Shown here one piece after another: positions 43,492 to 56,575 of a stretch of 64,000 bases of DNA (within the stretch, counting starts at the first letter, position 1; every line of letters starts with the position of its first letter). Source of the stretch: Setoptus koraiensis (lineage: Eukaryota; Arthropoda); the NCBI GenBank assembly GCA_048013815.1, contig CM106586.1, positions 13,702,001 through 13,766,000 on the forward strand, given 5' to 3'. The position numbers were made by a program, and so were the translations under genes. The notes beneath the pieces are model-generated. The model made no database searches. It saw only the letters and a program-made list of their open reading frames with translations, and had not been told where the DNA came from.

Positions 43492-44028
43492 GTGAGCCAG
43501 TGTGCAGTCGGCCGGCCCGGCCCGAATCGCATCGCATCGGATCGCATCTAATCTGATTTTTCCATGCTCTCTCGGCAACTATTTCGCTCGCTGCTGTTGC
43601 CTGTTCGGGGCTCCTCGCCCGAGCTCACCGGCAACCTGTTGGTGCATCCCGACTGTTGGTGCATCTCGACTGTTGGTACATCTTGATAAAGCGCGCCCGG
43701 GCTGCAGTTGGTGCGTGCAACGCACACTAATTGAATGATTAATTGCCCCGAGATCATTTTGGCAGCTCTCAATTATCGCACCAAAAACGCCAGCAGCCGG
43801 CTGGCCGAGCCGAATGCGCCGAAATTTCTCCAAGTTTTCCGAAATTTTCCGATCGCCGCCAACGACGCCGATTCGCAACGGTGGCACAAATCACAACTAA
43901 CCATTTTGCGGCGCGTTGCGTTGCATATTGCGTCGCCATTCTCGACAAAACCAACTCACGGTCTAGATCATTATCGCGCCCATCGTTTCGGCCTGCATCG
44001 GCGTGGGTCGCACTCACGCTTTATTATC

Positions 44029-44147
44029 CGGCGATCCGACGATTCGGCGATCCGGCGATCCGGCGATCCGGCGATCCGGCGATTGGGCGATTGGGCGATG
44101 TGGCGATCCGGCGATCCGGCGATTAGGCGATTGGGCGATTAGGCGAC
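44029..44147. repeat. 9-bp minisatellite (about 13 copies)
   Basis: Unit GGCGATCCG with GGCGATTGG and GGCGATTAG variants grouped in runs. Confidence 0.95.
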
Positions 44148-44443
44148 CCAATCAGCGCCATTGTCACCAGCACCTTGCCATCATCATCGGAGGTCAGCAG
44201 TCGCAACAAGCGAGCAATAACACAAAACAACCTGCGCAATTACGCAAGTGGCCGTGCGATCTTGGCAGCAATTTTCGGTACTAGCCACAGTTGCTCATGA
44301 TGCAATTGGTGGTCGCATTGCATAATTGCCGCTGCCATGATGTAACTCGCTGATATGTATTATATAGGGCGCACCGGGTCAGTGCGCCATATAGGTCTCG
44401 TTTGGGCGCCACTGTGCGCAACAGTTTTTTGCAACTGTCGGCC

Positions 44444-44500
44444 GATTTCTGAACAGTTTCTGAGCAGTTTCTGAGCAGTTTCTGAGCAGTTTCTCAACGG
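44444..44500. repeat. 11-bp minisatellite (TTTCTGAGCAG)
   Basis: Five tandem units, the outer two degenerate. Confidence 0.9.
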
Positions 44501-46126
44501 TTTGCAGCCCGACAAGTGAGCGTCAGTTGGACACACAGTCTGGCCAAGTATCATCAGATGTATCAGTGTGTCACATGCGTGTGTGTGTGTGTGTGTGTGT
44601 GTGTTTGTGGGGCGCCCACAATGTCAAATCTGTTGTTTTTGGAGGCTGCTCGTTGACAGCTGACAGCTACTGTGTTTGCGCGTTTTTGACATTCTTGTCG
44701 GCAAACACTGCCGAACAATGTTTTTTCTCTCTGTCCCATTTGCTTTGTTTCATTTGTGTTCGCCACTGTTCGCCAGCGTTGACGATAATAATTATGATGT
44801 AAATGAGAAAACTGTTTCAACTGTTGCGTTGCTGCGGCGCTTTTTTTCGACTCTTCCGACAGCGCCGCAAATGAGATTAATTTGAGAGGGACAGCAGCAC
44901 GCCTACACGTCATTTGATGGCGACGGTCATAGCGATCCGCTGTCAGTGTTTGCTACTCAACATGTCAACCAATCACACGGGATGATGGAGCCGTCATGAC
45001 ATAGAGACGGAGCGAGACGAAACCGCGCCGCGCCGCGCCGCACCGACTAGAACCGCGCCGCACCGACTAGAGCCGCACCGAACAGAACCGAAGCGCGACG
45101 AAACGGGATAGTGAGCGAGAAAATTACCTAACGACATGATGTGGCGCTCACATGCAAATGGAGTGACAGGTCGGACAAACAGGCAAACATGATGAAAAGT
45201 TTGCCAACTTCCCGTTGGTTTGTATATCTCTGTTGTTTGCATTGTGCGCCGTCGTCGTCGTGGCCGTCGTCGTGGCCGGCGCCCCCGAAAGCCACGTGAG
45301 AATGGCTGCGCAAAAGATGTCGCCCGGCGTAAGCCGCCCGAATAGAATATAAAAGAATATTAACAGAATATATATTAATACATGGCCATATTACATCGCC
45401 AGTGTGTAGCCGAATTGCGTATACGAAGCATACGCAATTTCAATTAGTAGTCGGCTAGCAAAAAATGCTTTTAATTAATCATCGGCACGCCAGCGGCTGC
45501 TTGCATGCATGATAATGCTAATAGTTCAATTAAGACTACTCATCGTGTCGCAAAATAATAATAATAATAATAGTCGGATAATCTAATTCGCTTCTAATAT
45601 ACACAAAGAATGTGTGTGTCTCACAACAACCGCTCAACAACAATTGTGTTTGTGTGTGTGTGAGCTGCCACTAGACAGCTCAATTTTGGACGACATGACA
45701 TCACTTTTGTCATTGATTGACACCTCTATGGCCACTTCTCTCGCTGGCTCGTCTCTATTTTCACTTGGCTGTGCACTGTTGCATCAAGCGATACCACCAC
45801 CATCAAGTGATGTAACACTCTGTTATCGTGTGTTATAACAACGTTGAAAATTGTGCCTCGGCCGGCTCGCTGGGGAGCCTTCACTGAGCCTGTGTTTTCG
45901 TGCGCTTCGTTTCGCGAAACAAGCCAGCTCTTTTCCTACACACTTTACACACAATCCACAGAAGCCAGCAATGTTTTTTCGTGCAGCAAAAGCAGAGTTT
46001 TTTCGTGCTAAAAGCAAACTTTTTTTTTCTTGCTCAAACACATGGTTAGACGTTGTGTGACGTCGAGCAACAGGACATTAGCCAGACATAACAACGACTT
46101 CGAATGCACGTATGTAATTGCATGTC

Positions 46127-46156
46127 GCACTTGTTTAAACTAGTTTAAACAAGTGC
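46127..46156. repeat. Perfect 30-nt palindrome
   Basis: GCACTTGTTTAAACT at 46127-46141 is followed directly by its exact complement to 46156, with CTAG at the centre and no spacer. Zero-spacer palindromes of this length are normally unstable. Confidence 0.9.
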
Positions 46157-47626
46157 CATAAATACAACAGATGTAATTCATCATCAGCGAGCGTTCAATG
46201 AAGTGACATGACACACGACGAAATATGCATAATGTGGTGCCCGTCATTTCCTTGCCACTTCCGTTAAATTAGCACCGCTACTTGATGCAGACAGCGCCAC
46301 TAGACAACGTCGCTCGGCAGCGTGACTCGGCTGCTCGGATATTTGATAGATAAACTGGCTATTGTTATCATTCATTAGTTATGCTGCTGATTGGCCACAA
46401 TGCGATCGCTCACCATAGGGCGCACGCCACACAAAGTCAAATGACGTCACCAGAGATAAAAAACCACCACTAACCAAGCCTGAACCAAAACGAAAACGAC
46501 ACGACACGAGATAAACCAACCAATCTTGTCAAGTGATTTATTACTGCGGCTCTAATGAAGGCCACGATGGTTCGCGAATTTAGCCAGTAATTTATTTAGC
46601 ACAGTTGTACGCTAAATAAAAAACTGTCCACTGGTGCATGGCAATATGGTGCTGGTATTTCTGAAGAAATCAATGATATAATTGAATTATTTGTGAATGC
46701 AACCATCGCCGGTCCAGATGGCGCTTCGACGCTTCACAAAATGCGTGTTGGCTTCTGAGACTCACTGGCCCAATTGTGTCGACAGATCTTACAGATTGAA
46801 CGATCAAACGCGACTATTAGTTATTACCGTCAGTGTTCGAATTCACAGACCTGATACTCAGTTGAGAGAGAGAGAGAGAGAAAGTCAACTTATATCAGCC
46901 TGTTGATGCAGCGAAACAGTGTTGAGGCATTTTACAATATTTTTTAATTCGCGACGACCATTCACCAATGAATGTAATTTGGGTCAATGAACTTGATAAG
47001 GTAGACAGCGAAAAAACATGCGCGACGCAGATCGCAATCTCTCTTTATTTCTGGTGCCTTCGTCTGGTCAGTTACTATTGATTGACTTTATTAATTATAA
47101 TAATGATTATGCTGGTTTTACTTTACTTTTAACTTTGTGCATGCAACACCAGTCCTTAGAACACACACACACGAACATCAAATGAAAATTCTGTTTCTTT
47201 TCTTTCTTTTCCACTAGACACCAACTACTAAAGAGACTAATTAATAGAGCGAACGAGACACAGACGGACAGACAGCCAAAAGAGAGAGAGCAGCTAAAAG
47301 AAACAAGTCGACAAGTCAGAATCGAGCATGGTCGACTTTGCAACAGCGCCAACATCGTATAATGGCAATAAAAGGCTCGCTCATTATGCCAAATCTTTGT
47401 TTGTCGCTTCATCAAATATGCCCAGTCGACATGGGCAAACGCAGACGCACAGTGCATCAGATAAGTAAATGCTCATCGCTTCTTTACGCAATAAATCGGA
47501 CAAACACATATATCTAATAAAGTATCACTCTTTCTGAGATAATATATTATTTTGGACAGCCAGACAGGCTCTCAGACGGCCAGCGAGGGCCAGCATTTCG
47601 GACGCAACGGTGTGACGCTGGCACAC

Positions 47627-47710
47627 AGTCCAACCGTCCAACAGTCCAACCGTCCAACCGTCCAACCGTCCAACCGTCCAACCGTCCGACAGTCCGACAG
47701 TCCAACAGTC
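47627..47710. repeat. 8-bp minisatellite (CCAACCGT)
   Basis: About ten tandem units with CCAACAGT and CCGACAGT variants at the ends. Confidence 0.95.
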
Positions 47711-50599
47711 GAAAACAACAGCCAGTCAATATTGACCATCGACCTGCCACTCATGACTGATGGCATGACTATTAACTTCTTCGAAGGTCGCCATTTTTAT
47801 CTTTCGGTGGTTGCCGTTCGGTGACGCTTCGCATCGCTCAAACTCAGCCTCTTAACCTGTGCCTCGCATACAGGCTGAGGCTCCCGCGCATCGGCATGAA
47901 ATTTTCTACTTGTTGCTTCGCTTTGGAACAACTCGGCCCGAAATTGGCCTCTTACATTCACTGTGTAACTAATGCTGGAAAAAACACTCACAGAAACGCA
48001 TGACACTGTTTTTGCATGGCTGGCGATCTGAAGAGCCCAGGATGCTCCCTTGCACTTCCCCAGCACTCACAGAATGTCCGAAAAACGTTTATCCCCTTAC
48101 GAAACAGCCCGAAAAAACGTTTATCCCCTTTTGGAAGGGCCCGAAAAAAGTTTTTCGAAATAAAAGTACGTTTCGGGTGTTTCAAGAAGAAAAAAATAAT
48201 CAAAAACTGGCCCGAAAAGATTTTTCGGTTTGTGTAGCCACTTGGAACGTTTTTTTTTCCAATAGCCGCGAGCTTATTTTGGTGCGGATTAATCGTCATC
48301 ATGTGGCTAAGTCGACATTGGGCAGATTTGCGATTTGAGATTGCTGGAGCATTTCGTCTGACTTTCTTGTGAGAGTGGCGGCCAGTGCAAGTCGAGGCCA
48401 GGAAATGGTCGCTCTCTGGCATGCTGCATGACAAGCAGATACAACTCATTAGCTGCGACGAGCTGCTTATATTTCTGACGCCAAATGCAGAAGCAGAAAT
48501 ATCAGCTCAGAGAGTTTATATGTCGCAAATCAAGGTTTTCGGCGGAGATTCCGAGGACACGGTGGCCATTCGCTGTTGCTAATTGAACATGCTGTGCTTC
48601 TGTTCTTGGGATTGTCGATCGTGTGTCACTGACAGCCGGCGCTCCAGTGCCATCATTACGTAACTAGCACTGTGTTTTGGTGTATATTTTGTGTGCGAGT
48701 GTGTAATATTTTGTTGGTATAATTTGTAATATCTGGATATGCGCGATGTTTTAAACTTATCATGTTCAGTAACGAAGGTGGAAAACAAGTAAAAGTCTCA
48801 TTAAGCAAAAACGTATTTCCTGTCCGCTTAAGCGCACAAACGCACACAAAACTAGCTAATACCTCTGCCGACTGCAGCTGCCAGGGTATTATTTCAAGAG
48901 CACGCTTCATGTTGAAATAGTAATCGGAATAGGTCATTTGGTGGTTGCGGTGGTCGTAATGGCGTACTGTTATTGCATAATACGAGTTATAGTCGCTGGC
49001 AGCTAGAAAAAAGGGAAAAGTAATGCCTCTCGATTGAATTATTACAATACATGCATGCGAGGGGGCGCTAGCGGCAGCTACCATTTACTAAATAACTAGT
49101 TACGTAATTTAGCTCGGCCTCTGTGTGTCAGAGGTTACACAGTGAGCGAGTGTTAGTTTAGGGCATTTTTCAATTCAGCATCGGCTTTTTAGTTGCGTGG
49201 TGGTGCAACTAAACTGAATTGTTGCGTGCCCGAATGGGTCTTGTTTCGGTGTTTGTTGGCTCGCCATCGCACACATTAGTAATAGTTGGTTAATAGTTGG
49301 TAGCGGCCTAGTGGTGGACGTACGCAATACGCTGCTGATTCGTATGACCAATTGATGATAACTCACTGGCTAACTCCGGCATTATGTAACCAGCAGTCGA
49401 CACAATCGACTGGTGTTTGGATAAGCTTATTATGGCCAGAATGGCGGGAGGAAGCGCTGCAAAGTGTGTCGACGGCGACCAGCCTGCGCGCGTATATTTG
49501 ATCTTGATGTAACTAACTAAATAATGCACAAAGATATATGAAGAAGTTGCTTGGTTACGTGATTTCTCTCTCTCTCTCTCTCTCTGATGATGCTAATTTT
49601 GTGAGCAACAACAGTAGTAGTCTGATGGTAATAATAATAATAATAATACTGGCTACTGGACACTCATCATCTTCTCTGTGTGTTGTGTAATTTGGGCATG
49701 CCGAATCGAATTGCATCACAGCGAATCGCATGGCATCGCATGGCATCGCGCATTGCGTAAGATCGAGTCACGTCATGCCAGTATTTATCACTTGTATTTA
49801 TAAGTGAAGCAGCTCCGGCTGCCAACTGCAAGCCGACACAAACAGCCACAACTGCGGCCAAACAACTGGCAATTCTTCTAACCGCGATTATAATTACACT
49901 GCGGAGGGTCAGTGGCTTCTTTTTTAGGTGCCTTACAGTGGCCAAGGTTTAGGACCTATGTCAAGTTAATCGCCTGCCTATCGCTGGTCATTAATGGCTT
50001 GCAAACAACGAAACGCAGCAGCGGCAGCAGCAGCAACGGCAATGGCACCAACAAACACAAAGAAAAAGAAGCTTCGTTCGTTGATCTCAACGAAGTCGGC
50101 TTCGGCTTACACTGGCCGAACACTGCAATGCGCTGCCAGGGCCGATTGTTGCCGAAACGTTGCCCCCGAAACGTCACCTCAACGTGAATCAAATGAGCAC
50201 CGAAATACAAGCCAGCCAATATGTCCGACAAACGAGAGTACCGAAAAACCAGAGTTTGCCAAGAAAAAATCAAATTTTATCCATCATTACACACACTTGT
50301 TGTTACTGTTGTTGTTGTTGCTGTTGTTGCTGTTGCTGCTGTTGTTGCCGTTGTTGCCGCTGCTGTTGTTGTTGTTGTTGGATAATGTGCAGTCATTATT
50401 ACATTTCGAATGGATCATAAGTAATTATTATGACTACTGTAATTATGATTCATTCGACGCACACACCCTCGACATTAGTCGCCACAGCTTGCCTGGCCAT
50501 CTTAAGATCAAATCAGTTCGGTTAGCCCTAATCGACACCACCTTTTAATGAAGAGCAACCATAATAAATCGCCAGCATCAGCTGACAATGAGCTTGTGT

Positions 50600-53500
50600 A
50601 ATATAACTATCAAGATACATGCATGTTGCACACATAAGACCAAAGTTCAATTTGTCCGTTTATTAGATGCAGCTTGTTAGTTTTAGTGCAAACAAACAAC
50701 CATTTATATCAAGCAATTGTCCGATTATGATTGATAACAGTGATTGTCCACTAGACAGATAGTTGGGCGCAGTGAAAAACAAAAACTCACTTGTGAGCAG
50801 CCTAGATTCACTTTGATTCAAATCGAACGCACACATTAGTTTAGAAAATTGTCAGAAGAGATGAACAGAAATTTACAAGAAGCGATATTCCACGAAAGCA
50901 ATTTGTCTGGTTCTGTGTTGTACTGGCCGTCAAATGCGCCCGACATAGATTTTATCCGTACTTGAACTCACTGTCAGAGAGACGCTGAATTGAATTTGAA
51001 TTTCACATTGAACGATACACACAAGATAATAATTTTTACTCGTAATTTTAGTGCCCACGTCAGTTTAGACAGTAAAATGTTAGTTGGTTTCCACGAACAA
51101 TGTTTGCACTGTGTTTCGCTTCTTCCTGATATTGATGATTTAAACCATGATTAAAATAGGCATTTTTTGGTCAAAATGATTTTTATCTCTTCTTGGCTTC
51201 ATCAAAGTGCATTTTATTCATAATTTCTGAATTAAATGTTTTTTATTAGCAATAAAAACCATTTAGACCCACACTGACGGCCCAGTTCGAGTAACAATGT
51301 ATATGTGTGTTTGTGTTGCCGCAAGGTTGCATACGAGTCTCACCAGCATGCTCAACTGGGACCGCGTATCGTAACTTTGCATGTGTTTTGATACGAAATG
51401 ATTCGAATCATGGTTTGAATGGTTTTAATTTCGAAATTTATTTGAATCAGACGACATAAAAATCGCTTCGTTCAATGTTGACCATTTAAGCCACGGTTAA
51501 AACCAACAAAAAACTTCTTCAAAGTTGATTCAATCGTTCCGTCTTAAACTTTTTGCTTGTTTAGACTTTTCCAACTAAATCATGATAAAATCCATGATGA
51601 TCGAAACATAAAGAGGCCCATTCTACTCGACGGGGACTCACTTCGCGAAGACTTGCGTTAGTGAACGAATGAACGTGAAGTTTCGCGAAATGTTCGTGAA
51701 CTATGATGTCTTGTGAATGCAAGATTATTTCGTGGAAATTCATGAATCATGTTGGTGAATCATTTCCACGAAACGTGTGAACGCAAAGCACATTCGTTCA
51801 CAATAGTGATGCATGTTTCGCATGTGAACTTACTCTCGCAAGTGAGCTCTCTATTTATCTATTACCGCCAAATTGTGTTTGTGTGTCGAGGCGATATCTA
51901 GTGAAATTTCCGGATTATCGCGTTCGCATCTGAATACATGAACGTTACGTAATCAGCATCAAATTTTTCATGCTACAAAGTAGGCAAATAAGGCAACACA
52001 GCCGGCACACAATATCGACAGTGGCAATACAATGAAGCGGCCCATCAATTTGTGAGTTGACATTGTTGCTGCTATGCGAATTACTGTGAAGATTGTAAAC
52101 AACAAATAGGCGCAATATAATGATAGTTTGGTATTTATCAGTTGCGCTCAATGATGACACTCACTCTTAGAATTTAATTATTATTATTATCATTATTATC
52201 TATCTAGCTAAACATTGCTACATTGTGTGTAATTGTGGTGACAACTAAACAAATCTAACGCTAACTAACTTAGTTAGTCTAATTGTGGCAATCTATTTTG
52301 AAATGTTGCCGCTGCAAGTCATCAACAAACATAACGATAGCGCAACCAACAAACGAGCCATTTCGGGTCGATGAACTTATCCGATCGTTTGGCCACAGAG
52401 CCCCAATCACGATATCCAACGATAAAACACCAATGTCTAATGTAACATGTATGCCCTTCCCATTGCCCGCACTAATGCCAATAATGCACGGGGGATAAAT
52501 TCGGGATAGATCGCATACATGCGATTACAGGTTGCAGCCAAAGCAGTTTGTGTTTGGACTAAATAACAATACATGTATTATCGGTGCTAGTGTCAGCATA
52601 GCTCGCCTATGCTAGCTCGGCAAACAGTTTGCCCTATCTAAACTGTCTAATCAATATTGTTTGATCATTGATAAGATTATTGTGACACAATTGAGTCTTT
52701 CAGATAACTGCAAGCTGGCTCATACGAACTGGAGATAGAAAAGCAGTGAGTTTGAGATTCGAAATTCGGACACATCCCGCTGTCCGCTTTTTGCGCTCTC
52801 TGGCCACACGAAGCCAGTATCCATGCGTGAATAGAATCGCGTTTATAAGCAGGGCAGGGTGTATCGCGATAGAGCAGTGGTCATGCTAGACCCTCTATGG
52901 CCGAAACAGTTGGAGTGACCATAAATTGAACAAGTTTATCGCTGTCCGAGCTGATGCTGTCACGGCTGTGTGACACCCACGCTCTTTTGGAGCGCTCACA
53001 AAAATAACGAGGGATCTATATTCAAATTGCGACATATCTTATGAGCGCAACGAAACAGCTATCAGATAATAAGAAAACCAAACAAACTTGTTGTTGGCGC
53101 TCGCATCCAGGTGAGACGCGAATAAGCAAACTTTTCAGCACACTCAAACTTGTGCTACGTGACACCACTGTACCGAATTTGGATTAGATATGGATTTGTT
53201 TTGCTCGTCGTGAGGTTCAATATGTGAGTGCCCACTGCAGAAATCATTGCAAGGATTGTCGTTGCGTTGATTTTCGTTGGCACAAACGCGCTAGAACTTT
53301 CCGAAACAATCTTGCATTAACCGAAGTGCGACAGAGTGCTCGGGTTCGCAGACTATTTCGGAGCATCGTCTTGGATCGCCTTTATCGGGGTGTTCTTATA
53401 ATGACTGTTGTCGCTGTTTGTGCGACAAATGACGATAGAATAGGCCGGGCCGGCCTGCGTCTAGAGCGGATTAGATTTACTTTTCCCATAACGAAACGAC

Positions 53501-53700
53501 GACACGAGACGCGACGAGCTTGCAAAAACTTTCAACATTTTTACGCACACACACACACAAGACGAAAGCCACGAATATAGTGAGAATTGCGTGATCAGGT
53601 AAAGTATTGCGTCACGCAATTTATTATCCACTATATATCGCGCTGTATTCATTCACTTAATGATGCAATTTATTAAAAGTGACGCAATGCAAATAAAGTC
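50600..53700. other. AT-richer, less repetitive block
   Basis: No supported gene. There are fewer tandem arrays than elsewhere in the tract. It contains an inverted repeat with 12-bp arms (51728-51739 and 51762-51773) amid repeated GTGAAC/CGTGAA words, and a decamer at 51944. ATTGCGTCACGCAAT, a 15-nt odd palindrome, lies near 53603-53617. A non-repetitive open stretch at 52349-52495 is discussed in the findings. Confidence 0.5.
51728..51773. repeat. Inverted repeat, 12-bp arms
   Basis: TTTCGTGGAAAT at 51728-51739 and its exact complement at 51762-51773, with a 22-nt loop. Confidence 0.8.
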
Positions 53701-54246
53701 GACTTTGCCCTGACTTGTCTGGCTGCCTTTTGGAGCTGCTTGTTGGCTTTTGGGGCTGCTTGTTGGCTTTTGGAGCTGCGTTGGCTGGCTTGTTATGGCT
53801 CGTCATGTCGACTTGACTGTTTAGCGTCGCAGAAAAAGAGAAACGAGTCTGCTGAAAAGTGCCAGAAATTGACCAACTTGCAACTGCTTGCAATTTCCAT
53901 TTTGTGCGCTTAGCATACTGCGCCAAGCGATTCAATCAGCGCCATTGTGATTCACAATTTGTGAGGACAGTGGCGCTGACTGGGGCGAGCGTCAGTTGGA
54001 AGCAAATAGTTGCAGCAAAATGGAGGCAAGTGGAGGAAATGAAGATTCGTAATGTCGCATTAAAGAACAGTTGCGCGCCAGTTACGTCACTCGGTGTGTC
54101 CGTTGGAGGGTGTGCGCGTTTCGCAATGCCGCTCACTGCCAGTTACGGCTGCCGATTGATAACATTGGCTGTAATTTGCAGCACGTCCGTTTTGTTTGTC
54201 GTGTCTGCTCGTCGCAACAACCGACTGACCGCTCCAAAACTGACCA

Positions 54247-54288
54247 CTCAGCTGACCACTGGTCGTCGGCGACCAGTGGTCAGCTGAG
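54247..54288. repeat. Perfect hairpin, 19-bp arms, TCGG tetraloop
   Basis: The arm at 54247-54265 is the exact complement of 54270-54288, with only TCGG between. In RNA this is a very stable stem. The arms contain CAGCTG and ACCACTGGT words. Confidence 0.9.
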
Positions 54289-54546
54289 CGGTGCTGATAG
54301 AGGTGCACCATTTTGCACTCTTTGCTGTCCTTGTCGTCCTGCCTCATGGTTGTTATTACATCATTATTGAAGCGGCCACATGCGCACTTGAATGCAACTA
54401 ATGGATCTGGCCGCATTATATCGGCCGCATTATGTTGGCCGCATTATGCTGGCCGCAGCGGCTAATGAGAACCTAATGACACTGCAAACTAGACGAGCGC
54501 ACAAATTGTCAAGGTTTGGCAGGTTACTTCGGCAGTGGACAAATCG

Positions 54547-54578
<32 letters not shown>

Positions 54579-54668
54579 GGAAATGACCAGACAGATTTCG
54601 CTGCCGGTCGTCATATTGCTTTCAGGCCAGTTCGCGTTTCGTTTGCGGCGTCCATAGCCGTTTCGGGC

Positions 54669-54747
54669 AACGCTGGCCAAACGCTGGCCGAACGCTGGCC
54701 GAACGCTGGCCGAACGCTGGCCGAACGCTGGCCGAACTCTGGCCAAA
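54669..54747. repeat. 11-bp minisatellite (AACGCTGGCCG)
   Basis: Seven tandem units, the last two degenerate. Confidence 0.95.
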
Positions 54748-56436
54748 CTTACACACAGTCTGGCCAGCGTCGGCCGGAATCAGCTGGGCCATGCTGGCAA
54801 CTGGCTGCGGTCAAGTGTTGTTTGTTTTGTTGGCTGTCATGGCGGCGATGTTGCACTGGTGGCGGTGATTGCAGATAACGACAACAGACGGCGCACAACA
54901 AGTGAGTGTAAAGTGATCTCATCGCGCTGATCTAATCGCCAGATTAGTGGCTATGCTTGCCCATTAGCAAGCAAAGTTTTTAGAGAGATAATTCAAAATA
55001 AACACACACACTGTACGTGTATTTTTGGCCACAAGCGAGCGCGATCGTCGTCAGTTGTCATTAATTAAATGTTTCAAGTAAATCGAAGCAAGCGATCGCA
55101 ACTAAAGTGAAGTGAAGCGCGTTGCAATCAAGTGGGCTTCGCCAAGTGCCAGCCAAGTGAAATGAAACCAAAAAACGGACACTCGCCCGCTCACCTGTTG
55201 GCCTGTTCACCTGTTGGCCTGTTCACCTGTTCGCCGCTCACCTGTTGATCGCGATGGCCGAGAATGGCAACACACACACACACAGGTATAATGTGAGCGC
55301 CTGTTGTGTCGGCGGCAACAGAAATGGCCGCCGGGAGTCTAGAATGCGTCTGGCCGGCCGGCCGGCCGAAATTCCAGCCACTTCGGCCAATCGCAATGTA
55401 AATTGTCAAAGAAAGAAACAAATTGGGCGTCGACGCTGACCCAATGCTATCGGGCCACTTGTTGTTTGCGCACTGCTGCCGCTGCCCATGTTGCGGTAGC
55501 CGGCGTCACTGTCCGCTGGCGGCCGGCGGCTGACGGGTATTTGCGGCCGAAGCGCATTTGCGGCCGAAGCGCAGTGGACATTTATTTGATTTGCTCGCGC
55601 TCTTCGTTGGCATGGCCGGCGCTTTTCGTCGCCGGCCGCCAGCCCGAGCGTCTATCGGTCGGGTCGGTGGTCAGTTGGTGCGATTGTGAATCGGATTGGA
55701 GCTTGCGCGCAATGGATAATGGACAGGCAATCGATTAAGGCCGACTTGGGGCCGGCCCGCAACTGAGCCCGCTCGCTCTCTGCCCTTGAGCCCGCTCTCT
55801 TTGCCCTTGAGACCGCCGACTGAGTCGGCCGAGCCGCCGCGCTCCGTTGAGTGAACGCTGAGTCGTCCGCGCCGACGCCTGGCACGGATGAAGGCCGCCC
55901 GACCGAGACCGGCCCGGCAAACAAGCCCGCGCCGGGTTGTTTGCTGTCCATTGATGAGTTGAGTGGCGGCCATCGCGCCATGTCATCGCCTGAGCGCCTG
56001 ATTAGCTTGCGGGCTGGCCAGCCAGCCGGCTCCGCATGAGTCGGCCTGTCCACTCGAGCCGCTTGTCCGGCCGAATCGGGCCACTTGAGTCGCTCGCATC
56101 GTTCGCACCATGGGCACCGTGTGCCTCGTGTGCTGCACCATGCAGCATGCGCACCGGCTGCACACGGCGCAAGTGTAGGTGTGCAGCCGAGTTCCTTATT
56201 TGGCCTGAGACTCTCGCCGGCCGACAGTGGTCAGCTCTGAAATGATCAAAATTCATAGCCACCATTTTGCATTGTAAACCCGGCCGGGTGCATTATACGG
56301 TGCACATGTAGTTGCATAACGTGGCCGGTGCAATTCTGGCGGCGTGAATGTCGACGCGCACCGAGATGCCATTTTAGCCAGAAAGAATTTGCAGCCCGAT
56401 GCCCATGCCAATGCGCGCTGCCCGGTGTGTTGCGCA

Positions 56437-56575
56437 ACGGTGCAGTGGTGCAGTGGTGCAGTGGTGCAGTGGTGCAATAGTGCAATGGTGCAATGGTGCA
56501 ATAGTGCAATAGTGCAATAGTGCAATAGTGCAATAGTGCAATAGTGCAATGGTGCAATGGTGGCATGGTGCAACC
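56437..56575. repeat. 8-bp minisatellite (GTGCAATA / GTGCAGTG)
   Basis: About 17 units. The left units are GTGCAGTG and the right ones mostly GTGCAATA, so the array grew in two blocks. Confidence 0.95.

Larger units (their letters stand above)
40600..45500. other. Non-coding block, increasingly GC-rich
   Basis: No supported gene. It holds GTT/GCT and CGA/CAG triplet tracts (40690-40765, 41030-41100), a 20-bp direct repeat (41261-41299), several minisatellites listed separately, a 21-bp repeat of GACTTCGGGCTGCGACTCGC type (about 43121-43165), and a decamer at 42094. Confidence 0.6.
45500..50600. other. Non-coding block
   Basis: No supported gene. It contains a perfect 30-nt palindrome, an 8-bp minisatellite, an imperfect 31- to 33-bp repeat with CGTTTATCCCC words (48077-48160), (CT)n at 49563-49585, a GTT/GCT tract (50293-50385), and decamers at 48655, 49099 and 49381. 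Confidence 0.6.

Noticed and set aside
48385-48582. 65-codon frame with fairly normal composition
   Set aside because: No ATG start, no recognised similarity and no convincing splice sites, so I cannot support it as an exon.
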